DNA from: Caulochytrium protostelioides
Lineage: Eukaryota; Chytridiomycota; Caulochytriomycetes; Caulochytriales; Caulochytriaceae
Length of the DNA: 30,120 bases
Direction: 5' to 3'
NCBI GenBank assembly: GCA_003615045.1
Contig: ML014320.1
Coordinates: 1 to 30,120 of the forward strand
The notes under the pieces were generated by a model. It was not told where the DNA came from, made no database searches, and was given only the letters and a program-made list of their open reading frames with translations. Below are positions 8,296-16,802 of the stretch, piece after piece; the first letter of the stretch is position 1; every line of letters begins with the position of its first letter. The position numbers were made by a program, and so were the translations under genes.

Positions 8296-9928
8296 GCGTG
8301 CATTTATCCAGCACCCGCCACGATCTTTGCTGTGTTCAATCATTGTTGAGATCGGGCTGGGGCGGCAGGGATCCAGGAAGAGGGGATCAGCCATATCCTC
8401 TCATCTGGTGCCGAACGTCAGCCATTCAGAATCCAATTGAATGGGTGTTGTGATGGAACGTGGCCGATGTCTCGGTCCTTTATGCTTGCTTTTGACGTCA
8501 CGGCAGGCCTCTTTCACAGATTGGAACCCCCTGTGTCGCATGGAGAGGGTGTCAAGACATCACGCGCGGCGCGACTTCGACGCGTGGCTTCTATGAGCTT
8601 GCGGTATGGCCTACCTTCGCGGACATGTTTGTGGCATCTTGGTAGGTGATGGGAATCCGGTGAAGACCGACCTACGGGAGCACCGACGACTGGAAAAGCG
8701 GCACCGCTAACACCCATTTCTGGCTCTACGGCGCCTCCTGAAACGCTTTCTCGGTATCCGTCGGCATGGTCTGCCCATCAGTAGCCATCAATCGAATGCA
8801 TAATATAGAGGAGATTTGCTATTCGCCGACGTATGCCGAGACGTTGCTCAGACCACATGTGTTGAGAAGGGTGGCCTCGTACAGGGGAAGAATCAGGCCC
8901 CCCGAGTTTATGAACGATGCAGTATGATGCGGAGTTGGAGCTTTCTGAGGAGCTTCGCAACATGGCTTGGTGTCGCGCTGACAAGGTCGGGGAGGTGATG
9001 TTGTCTCGTCTTTTTTTGCGCCTTCGTTCGCAACCTCGTGTCTCATTATTATGCCTCGTGCCGATGCGACGGCCTGCGATGAATCGTCGATGCGTCGTAG
9101 CGGCATCACCTCCCTGGCCTCGGCGTACTGTCATGGGGGTCACGCCCTTATGCGATCTTCAACGAGGCCATGCCGCGCCAGATTTTCCGAAAAGGCGAGC
9201 ATCCATCTGGATGCTGAAGGGTGGAACGACCCTGATCATGGATGCCTCGTGGGTGTGGCGATACGCTCTATATAGAGGAGCATCGCACTGGCCCATCCTC
9301 GGCCGATCGGCGCGCGGGACCCTCTGAAAGGCGATGATAGGGAAGCCTGCGTGCGTCATCGGCGCCCAGACCGATGGGGGTGCGTGGCTAAGCCACGCGC
9401 ATCCGGAGGGAAGCCCGTCCGTCAGCGACGGGGCCACGAGCAAGCCGCGGGGAAGCGCGTCATCGCTGCGCACGCCACGGCCCTGACAAGACGGCCACGT
9501 CTGCTCCCGAACCCCCTTGGCCCGTCGGTGGCTCAGAGGCGAGGCGTCGGGTCCGAGCGACGCTGACTCGCGCTGCTCAGGTGACCGCCGATGCACGGAA
9601 AGCATATCATGCCCGCACAACATGGCGGAGAGGTCATTATTCGGGGCCGCGGCTATTCGTGTCGGCTGCAGTGGTCTCTCAGTATCGTTGTCTCCGCGCT
9701 CGCTGCGCTTCGTCCTGGTTTCACGATTGGGTCCGACACGCGTCGCTTCGCCTCGCGCTATCGATTCCCGCCGTTCCTTTCTGCGCCGCCTGCGACGCCC
9801 TGCGCTGACGAAGCAGCGCCTGAAGCAGCAGAACTCTCCCTGTTTATTTTCTCTGATCCTGACGCGACCGACCGGCCGCTTGCACGTCGCTCCCCCACTC
9901 TCCCGCTCCGCCTCCTCTCGGCAGCACG

Positions 9929-11964
9929 ATGTCGTCGTATCCGTCGCGGCCCGTCGCGGCCGTCAAGACCGCCCAAACCGCGGCCTCGGCGACCTCGGCG
10001 GCCGTGACGACCACGTCCAAGTTTCTCGCCGTCAAGCGCTGGGTCCAGGATCACCCTGTGATGGCTGTCGCGGCCCTGCTCGCCGTCGGCACAGGCGTCA
10101 CGTACTACGTGCAGACCACGCAGGCTTCCCGCGGACCGAGCAAGGGCGGCCGCAAAGCCGGCGGCAAGCCGGGCAAGAAGGCCGCCAAGTCGGACAAATC
10201 TTCATCCTCACCGGGTAAGTTCGCGTGTTTGCGCGAAAGGGATACCCTTCTATCGAATCAGACAGAATCAATGCAGACCGGATTGGATGGTCGTGATCGG
10301 AGTCATAGTTCTGGGACTCACCGCGCATGCTTCTGTTCATACGTATCTCTGCCGATATTTTTTTCATCCTCTGGGTGGATGGTCCATCGACATCGGCATC
10401 GACCACAGAATCGGCCTCGCCGTCCATCTCGACGAGCCAGGAGTCGCTGTCGAACGAGACGGACGAGTCCGCCTTGTTCCCGGAGGATATCACGGCGCTG
10501 AATGAGACCGAGCGCAAGCTCCTCGCGAACCGCGCGAAGCAGCACGGCAACACGTACTACGCCCGTGGCGACCTGAAGGACGCCATTCGGCTGTACACGC
10601 AGGCGATTGCGCTGCATGCGGACCCCATGTTCTACAGCAACCGCGCCGCGTGCTACTTGCGCACAAAGCAGTGGCTCGAGGTAATCGCGGACACGAGCGC
10701 CGCGCTGGAGCTGGCGCCGCGCTACGTGAAGGCCATCAGCCGCCGTGCTCAGGCATTCGAGGCGATGGGCATGTGGAATGAGGCCCTGAAGGACTGGACC
10801 AGCCTTGCCGTCCTGGAAGGCTTTAAGGTGCAGTCGACGCTGGAGGCCAGTGACCGCGTGATCCACCAGCTCGCGGAGGCGCGCGCCACCGAGCTGACCC
10901 AGTCGCGTGCCAAGAAGCTGCCCTCCGGGGCGTTCGTGACCGCGTACATGCAGGCGTTCCATGCGCACTCGCCCGAAGCGCTCGCGATCCATCTCTCGCT
11001 CGTGCCCAAGACTGAGGGTGACGCCGTGCTGCGCCGCGTACTCCAGCTCCTCAAGGACACCAAGTGGCTCGAGGCCTTCGGTCTGCTGGACGAGGCCCTT
11101 GCCAAGCCGCTCTCCCCGACCCAGAACAACGTGGCCATGATTCTCCAGGGCACTCGCGAGTTCCTGATGGGCGATCCGCGTGCTGCCATCTCGTTCTTTA
11201 CCAAGGTGCTGGCCAAAGACAAGAGCAACACCGAGGCTATGATCAAGCTCGGCTCTTGCTACATGGAGCTCGGCGACTCGGAAGAAGCGATCAACCGCTT
11301 CAACATGGCCGAGGCGGCCAACAAACACAACCCCGATATCTACTACCACCGCGCGCAGGTCCGCTTCCTTCTCGAGGACCTCGACAAGGCCCTCACTGAC
11401 TACCAGCGCGCCATCGAGCTCAACCCGGACTTCCTCTTCTCCTACATCCAGATGGCCGTGACGCTTTACAAAAGTAAGAAGCACGACGAGGCCGAGGCCC
11501 TCTTCAAGAAGACGCTTGACCAGTTCCCGGACCGTTTCGAGACGTGGAACTACTACGGCGAGATCCTCATGGACCAACAGCGCCTCGACGAGGCCGAGGC
11601 CGCCTTCAAGCGCTCGCTCGAGCTCGACACCGAGAAGCGCTCGCCGCTCGCGCTCATCAATCAGGCCATCCTCGCGTCCCAGGTCCGCAAAGACCTTGCC
11701 GCCGCCGAGGCCCTCTGTCAGGAGGCGTTGCAGCGCGATGCCGAGTGCGAGGTTGCGTACAACCAGCTCGCCCAGGTCTACCTGCAGCAGCAGCGCTTCC
11801 CGGAGGCCATCCGGTGCTACGACCAGGTCATCGACATTGTCCGCAACCCCGTTGAGCTGCTGGGCATGATCTCCTGCCGCGAGGCCGCCGCCGTCCAGTA
11901 CTACGTCATGGAGAAGTTCCCCGAAGACATGCGCAAGCTCCAGGCCTCAATTGGCGGCGCGTAA
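9929..11964 (+). CDS. TOM70: Tom70, mitochondrial outer-membrane import receptor
   Basis: Two exons, 9929-10214 and 10409-11964, give 613 residues, close to yeast Tom70 (617). Residues about 43-62 (HPVMAVAALLAVGTGVTYYV) form the N-terminal membrane anchor, followed by a lysine/glycine-rich linker. The cytosolic part is a chain of TPR repeats. The first, NRAKQHGNTYYARGDLKDAI with YSNRAACY and KAISRRAQA, is the three-TPR clamp that binds the C-termini of Hsp70/Hsp90. Later repeats (NTEAMIKLGSCYMELGDSEE, DIYYHRAQVRFLLEDLDKA, FETWNYYGEILMDQQRLDEA) form the preprotein-binding part. Tom70 receives hydrophobic carrier-type precursors from chaperones and hands them to the TOM channel. The intron has a perfect GTAAGT donor, and splicing preserves the frame. 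ATG 9929 is chosen because it gives the family's short N-terminus before the anchor. The gene converges on SLY1. Confidence 0.94.
10215..10408 (+). other. Intron of TOM70
   Basis: The donor GTAAGT at 10215 matches the consensus exactly, and the acceptor is ATCGACCACAG ending at 10408. Exon 1 leaves one base and exon 2 supplies two, making a glutamate codon, so the frame is kept. The first-exon frame otherwise ends shortly after the donor. At 194 bases it is longer than the introns proposed in the low-GC gene. Confidence 0.8.
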
Positions 11965-12079
11965 GCCCGTCTCTCTTGTGCTTGACCTGACTCCTCTTGC
12001 CATCTTCTCCTCCCACCGTTCCGACCAACCAAATTTCCTCGTGGACACCCTTTTTTCCTGCTCCCGTTTTGTTTCTCAT

Positions 12080-12085
12080 TTTATT
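12080..12085 (-). terminator. Likely polyadenylation signal of SLY1
   Basis: On the minus strand this reads AATAAA, about 64 bases beyond the SLY1 stop codon, a usual distance for 3' end formation. It lies inside the 184-base gap between the convergent TOM70 and SLY1 genes. Confidence 0.4.
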
Positions 12086-12148
12086 CATAATCACGATATA
12101 CACCGCCGCTGCGGTTACGCTTTCAGTTTCGGTTCGCTGATCCCATCG

Positions 12149-14401
12149 TCACAAGCTTTGGCTGGACGATGTTCCAGCGCCTGGGATCTGCTGCAGGAAA
12201 TCGTGCGCGTTCAGCAGCTCGGTCGCGCCATAGGTAATGCGCTTGGCGGCCTGGCCCGGCCGCTGGCTGTACTCGAGCAAGTTCTGGTACTCCACGTAGT
12301 TGCCGCCGCCAATCATAAATACGAGCGCGTCCTGGAAGGTCTGCGGGACCTGGCGCGCCGCGACCGCCGCCCGACCGCCCGTCAGCGGTTCTGTCCGCCG
12401 TGGCGTCTTGGGGTCCAGCACCAGCAGGTCCTCCACGTCGCCGCCGCCGCCACCGCCGCCGCCGCTGCTACTTCCACCGCCACCGCCGCTGCCGCCGCCG
12501 CCGCTGCTCCCGCTGCCGCTGCCGCCGGTACCATCCATGACGCCGGCGACGATGCGCGTGAGGGGCAGTTGCTTGCGCGCCGGCAGGAGGTTCTTGACGC
12601 CTGAGATGAGGCTGTCGAGCCCGGATCCTTCGAGGTGTCCCGCGAGCCGCGACGTGAACTTCCCGAAGACGTCGTTGGTCGCGGAGGCGGAGGCGGCGGC
12701 CGGGGTGGTCTGGCCGCCGCCGACGGCCACGCTGGCCATCTTCTGGACCGACTTCATCTGCTTGATGTACTCGAGGGCGGCGAGGGGCACGCCGGACTGC
12801 TGCAGGGCAGTCTCGGCGGCGGCCATGTCCTCAGGACGAATGCGATCCGCGGCGAGGTAGAACAGGATGTAGAGCCGGAGTTTGTCCTCGGGGTCGTGCG
12901 CGTCGTCCTGGAGCATGCGCATCAACTGCTGGTGGGACCGGCTCGACTGCTTGAAGAGCGACGATAGCGCCGAAGCCGAGGCGAACGCTTCCTGCTCGAG
13001 CTCGAAGAACTCGTCGAGCTTGCGGTCCTTGATGAACCCGAACAGCGCCGTCGCGATGCTCATGTGCATATCGAGCGTCCGGCGACGTTCCAGCAGCTCC
13101 GGCAGCTTCTCCATCGCGGCTTTGAGCTGGCGCGTGGACTGGGTGTTGGGGTCGGCGTTGATCGAGTCAGCCTGGACCTGCTCGAGCGATTTGCCGCCGC
13201 ACGACGCGGTGAGGGCCTCGACGTCGGCTTTGCACTTGTTGATTTCGCTGTCAATGGCTTCGGCGACCTGCGGGAACGGCTGCCCCGCATACTTGCGCCA
13301 GAAATAGTCGACGTTGGTGTCGATATCGAAGCGCTTGATTGCCGGCCGGCCGGCTGCCGCGGCCGCGGCCGCCCCTGGCCCCGCGTCGGCGGTTTCCTTG
13401 ACGGTAACGCGGTTGAGGGCGAGACCAAGGACGTCATGGATAAGCGCGGCATAGGTCCAGGAATGGCTCACCAGCGACGACAGGTCGACATTGCGGTCCA
13501 GCAGAATGAGCACCGGGCGCCCCATCTTCCATACCTTGCCGCGGGCCTGGTCGCCAACGACGTCCGCAAAGACATTGCTGCGCGTGTCCATGGTCTGGTC
13601 GCGGAGCAGCGCGTCCAGCTTGCGCGCAACCATCTCGGCGGGCCCGCCCTTCGAGAAGCGCAGCACGGGCACCTCGCCCAGCGTCACGAGGATCGAGAAC
13701 ACGCCGTCCACGATGCGCCCGATTGCGGTTTCGATCTGGGTCTCGGTGGAGACCGGGTTGTTCAGCACATTGTAGGAGTGCTTCACATTTAAGGACACGA
13801 GGTCGTTGTCGAGACAGATGTAGTTGAGGTACTGGTCATAGACCTGGGCGACGCGCGCCTGCGCGCCTGCGGCCACGGCAGCATTGGCGAGCGCCTCGAT
13901 CAAGTGCCGCGGAATCGCGCTCGTGAAGTTGAAGTAGTAGCACTCATACAGGTTCTTGGCCATGTCGCGGCGCAGCGCGTCGATGTTCGCCGGCGTCGGC
14001 TCGAGCATATAGACCGCGGGCACATCGAGGATTGGCTGCCGCTCGGTCGCGATGTTCATATGCACCGTGATGCCCTGCTCGCGCAGCTCGTTGACCTTGA
14101 TCAGCGGCGAGATGATGTCCTGGCCGGTCTGGTCGTAGATCAGGACCTTCCAGACGACCGGCTGCGCCGCCAGGAGGGCGGGGTCCGAGGGCGCACCGCC
14201 GCCAGCCGCGCCGCCGGCGGCGCTGCTGCCGGCCGCGCTGGCGCCGAAGGCCGCAAAGTCGTCGGTCTCAATTAGGTCGCTGCCCGTCCCACCAACGTGG
14301 TCACGCTTTGATGGCCATCCAGCGCGCGGCTCGTTAAAGTTGAGCATGCTGAGCACCGCTTCGCGTTGCGCGGCGCGCAGCGAGTCGAACGCATAGCTCA
14401 T
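12149..14401 (-). CDS. SLY1: Sly1, Sec1/Munc18-family protein for ER-Golgi fusion
   Basis: A single exon of 750 residues. The start MSYAFDSLRAAQREAVLSML matches the N-terminal helix of Sly1/SCFD1. The frame is open further upstream, but those roughly 100 residues have no counterpart in the family, so ATG 14401 is preferred. PVVWKVLIYDQTGQDIISPL, GITVHMNI, DVPAVYMLEPT and YYFNFTSAIPRHLIEALA are domain 1 signatures. The C-terminus has FMIGGGNYVEYQNLLEY and ITYGATELLNAHDFL. Sly1 binds the syntaxin Sed5/Ufe1 and SNARE complexes to promote ER-Golgi vesicle fusion. Yeast Sly1 has 666 residues. The extra length comes from an N-terminal alanine/glycine insertion (about 55-80) and a glycine/serine tract at about 624-654, just before the last conserved block. 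Confidence 0.95.
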   Translation of the reverse strand: MSYAFDSLRAAQREAVLSMLNFNEPRAGWPSKRDHVGGTGSDLIETDDFAAFGASAAGSSAAGGAAGGGAPSDPALLAAQPVVWKVLIYDQTGQDIISPLIKVNELREQGITVHMNIATERQPILDVPAVYMLEPTPANIDALRRDMAKNLYECYYFNFTSAIPRHLIEALANAAVAAGAQARVAQVYDQYLNYICLDNDLVSLNVKHSYNVLNNPVSTETQIETAIGRIVDGVFSILVTLGEVPVLRFSKGGPAEMVARKLDALLRDQTMDTRSNVFADVVGDQARGKVWKMGRPVLILLDRNVDLSSLVSHSWTYAALIHDVLGLALNRVTVKETADAGPGAAAAAAAGRPAIKRFDIDTNVDYFWRKYAGQPFPQVAEAIDSEINKCKADVEALTASCGGKSLEQVQADSINADPNTQSTRQLKAAMEKLPELLERRRTLDMHMSIATALFGFIKDRKLDEFFELEQEAFASASALSSLFKQSSRSHQQLMRMLQDDAHDPEDKLRLYILFYLAADRIRPEDMAAAETALQQSGVPLAALEYIKQMKSVQKMASVAVGGGQTTPAAASASATNDVFGKFTSRLAGHLEGSGLDSLISGVKNLLPARKQLPLTRIVAGVMDGTGGSGSGSSGGGGSGGGGGSSSGGGGGGGGDVEDLLVLDPKTPRRTEPLTGGRAAVAARQVPQTFQDALVFMIGGGNYVEYQNLLEYSQRPGQAAKRITYGATELLNAHDFLQQIPGAGTSSSQSL
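12434..12525 (-). repeat. CCG/CCA trinucleotide tract coding a Gly/Ser linker in SLY1
   Basis: An imperfect run of CCGCCGCCA-type triplets (plus strand) that encodes the glycine/serine stretch at about residues 624-654 of the Sly1 protein. It keeps the reading frame. Confidence 0.8.
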
Positions 14402-14967
14402 GGCGATCGCTTGCGCGCGGACGGTGGCAGCAGCGAGAGCGCGAAGGGCGACGACGACAGCCGCGGCGTCGCGGTCCTGGGGATCTGTTGAAGACGGCGA
14501 CGGTCGCGGGCCTTGGTTCAGAACGGCGGAGGGCACAGAGATGGCCACAGCGGGTATGGGAGGCGTCAGGGTGGGTCTCCGAGCATCCGCGATGGGGACG
14601 GGCCCATCGCCGTCGGCGTCCGCGCGTTTCTGAGTCGGGGTCCCGGCGCCTCGCGTATGAAGCCGATCCGATACACGAGGAGCGGCGATCGCTCGCATCG
14701 CCTTTGAACGGCGGCCGCCGCGTGGTCACCCGCGGTATGGTCGGCCTGCGGGACCACCGACGCCCGCGTCGGCGTCGGGTGCCCTCGGTCCGCTTCGATC
14801 CGCCGCGGCTGGTTCGGGCTGGCACGCGTGGCGCAGTCGCGGCGGTAACGCGGTGAGTGAGTCACTCGCCTTCGGCCGCGCGAGCGTGGGCCGCAGCGCC
14901 CGACACTGGCGTTTCTTCAGACCCCTGCGCAGGATCGGCCATTATCTTGAGTTTAAGTAGTATACTG
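14402..14967. other. SLY1 upstream region and spacer
   Basis: This holds the SLY1 promoter and leader. The SLY1 frame stays open for about 100 codons upstream but with arginine- and proline-rich, non-conserved content, so I treat it as noncoding. The part nearest 14967 becomes AT-rich at the far end of the second Fanzor fragment. Confidence 0.45.
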
Positions 14968-15075
14968 AGTATATTGATTTTAACGCGGTCGTCCATATAT
15001 TGACCTAATGCGCACACCAATCTTCGGTGGTGCCCCCTAGGGGTCCCCCCCCGAAGCAGACGCGCATTCGGTTCA
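14968..15075 (-). ncRNA. Candidate Fanzor guide-RNA scaffold / element right end, copy 2
   Basis: This is the counterpart of 4536-4660 on the other strand. Read on the minus strand, AATGCGC (15068-15062) pairs perfectly with GCGCATT (15013-15007). Inside, CTTCGG (15056-15051) pairs perfectly with CCGAAG (15027-15022), around the core GGGGACCCCTAGGGGGCACC. Compared with copy 1, the second pair of the inner stem changed from C-G to T-A on both sides. A block GACCGCGTTAAAA and AT-rich bases (about 14990-14968) is shared as well. Confidence 0.5.
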
Positions 15076-15231
15076 GTATCCAATGACTTTGCCGACCACG
15101 GGCTGCAACCTGGTTTGCTCCGGGTTGCGGCACAGCGCTATCGGCCTTTCGGGAAATGCCAGGCGGCGTCGGATGTTCAAGGCGGTATTGAGGTCGCGGT
15201 TCACAAATTTGCTGTGGGTGGCTTCACAGTA
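15073..15231 (-). pseudogene. Fanzor C-terminal fragment, copy 2 (5'-truncated)
   Basis: Directly after the kinase TGA, and in the same frame, 52 codons read CEATHSKFVNRDLNTALNIRR and onward to a TGA at 15073-15075. The RuvC-III signature (NRD-x-N-x-A-x-N-I) is intact. DNA similarity to copy 1 starts abruptly at GAAGCCACCCACAGC (15225 here, 4389 in copy 1) and includes a 24-base identical block, TGTGCCGCAACCCGGAGCAAACCA. Nothing Fanzor-like lies upstream because the kinase gene is there, so this is a 3'-end-only copy. It cannot encode a nuclease alone but carries the complete candidate guide-RNA region. Confidence 0.72.
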
Positions 15232-15941
15232 TCATAATTTAAGAAGCTCCAGCAGCTGCGAGCATACGTTCTTGTACTGCCACGCGTCGCCCTGCACGCG
15301 GCGGAACTGCACGCCCGTCAGGTTCATGAGTGGCACCTTCACGAGCGAGATTTCAAAGTAGAGATGCATCAGGTCCATGGACGCACGCATCCGGCACGCG
15401 GGGCACGCGAGGTGCGCCGCCGCCGCTGACCCCGCGCGGCCGCTCAGCAGCTCGTCTGAGCCTAGCCCTGGTTGGTTGGTCGACAGCCGGGCCATACCGT
15501 TTGCACGATTCGACGTCGACGGCGACGCTTGGTGCTGATGCTGGTGCTGGTGATGCGCGTGCTGGTGATGATGCATCCCGGCCGCGTCCATTCTTCTCGA
15601 TGGGGAGGCCTCATCCACTGCCATCGCGACCCGCGACGGCTGCTCCAGAGCGGCCAAAAGATCGCGCTGCGTGGCGCTCTTCGACAGCGATGTGATGAGC
15701 GCAGAGCGGTCGCCGACGCGGCCGCCCTTCGGTGTCGCAAGTGCGATTCGGCACAGGATCGTGCCCGCATACTCCTCATACACGATACCCTGCACAATCA
15801 GACAGTGCAGCACGTGGTGCCGCACAAACGAGGGTCGCCAGCTCGTCGTCGTCCGCACGCTCCATAGTGACCGCAGCGTCGCTTTGCACATCACGTCGTC
15901 GATGCGGCCCGGACGGTAGCCGGCGCGCAGATCCGCGCCCT

Positions 15942-15973
<32 letters not shown>

Positions 15974-16767
15974 CCCGCCGGCTCGAGGACCGACCGCTGC
16001 TTGTTCTTCTGGCTTTTCAATCGCCCCGGGAGCCCCGAGCGGAACTTCGTTGGCACCGGCGGCACCGGCGGCAGGGGCCCGATCGCGTCGCCGCTTTCGA
16101 CGGCGTCGTCATCCAGCTCCGCCGCGGATGGCGTGCGCTCGCCGGAATTCGAGGCACCGGGCGCATCGTCGGGCAGGCCACAGGCCATACTCGTGCCGAG
16201 ACGGCTGCGGCCCTTTGGCGAGCGGTGGTCGTGGTCCATGGTCGCGAGCCCTTCGGGATGGGACCGCGTCCGCGTGAACAGGGTGAACCGCGACGGCAGC
16301 CGGCGACGCGACCGGCGAGCGTCGACGTCGGCCCCCGCCTGCGGCGTCGCGCGCCCCTCGCGGTCGTCGGACGACGGCGCATCGTCGTCCTCGCCGCGCG
16401 ACGAGGTGGAGGCGAGACTCGCCAGGAAGCGCTCGTACCCCTCGACGTCGAAGCGCCGGTGGCTTTCGAGCGGCGCTTCGTCGTCTTCGGAGCCACCCAG
16501 CGTGTCGCGTGGCGCGGCAGGGAGGCTCGGCAGGAGCCCGCGCTGACGCCAGTCCTGGGCCCAGTCGGCGAGCCCCACGGGCGCCGAAGGGATCCGCCGC
16601 ATCGCGCTGAGCGTTGGGGCGTGCGCGCCGCCCACGGGACGGTGCCACGACAGCAGCTGCGGATCGATGGTGACCATATGCGCCATGCTTCTCGGCGCCT
16701 CGTACTCGAGCGCCCGCACGTACTGTGGTGGGATCGGCGGCACGGGGCCACCCACGGCTGTGTGGTA

Positions 16768-16802
<35 letters not shown>

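Larger units (their letters stand above)
6663..9928. other. Divergent spacer between PP2C and TOM70
   Basis: About 3.3 kb with no intact gene that I can support. It must hold the promoters of both flanking genes. The only recognisable coding trace is a phosphotransferase-like remnant at 7937-8038. TATA-like words occur near 8800-8812 (ATAATATAGAGGAG) and 9270-9283 (CTCTATATAGAGGAG, containing the palindrome CTATATAG). A simple repeat lies at 8228-8295. Many short open frames are present but look like GC-driven noise. No tRNA or rRNA was seen. Confidence 0.5.

Noticed and set aside
10318-11577. 419-codon open frame on the minus strand over TOM70
   Set aside because: It is the antisense shadow of conserved TPR coding sequence; its composition (Leu/Arg/Val-rich, no motifs) follows from codon bias.
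14402-14698. N-terminal extension of SLY1 by 99 codons
   Set aside because: The frame is open but the residues are arginine/proline-rich and absent from the family; ATG 14401 starts at the conserved N-terminal helix.
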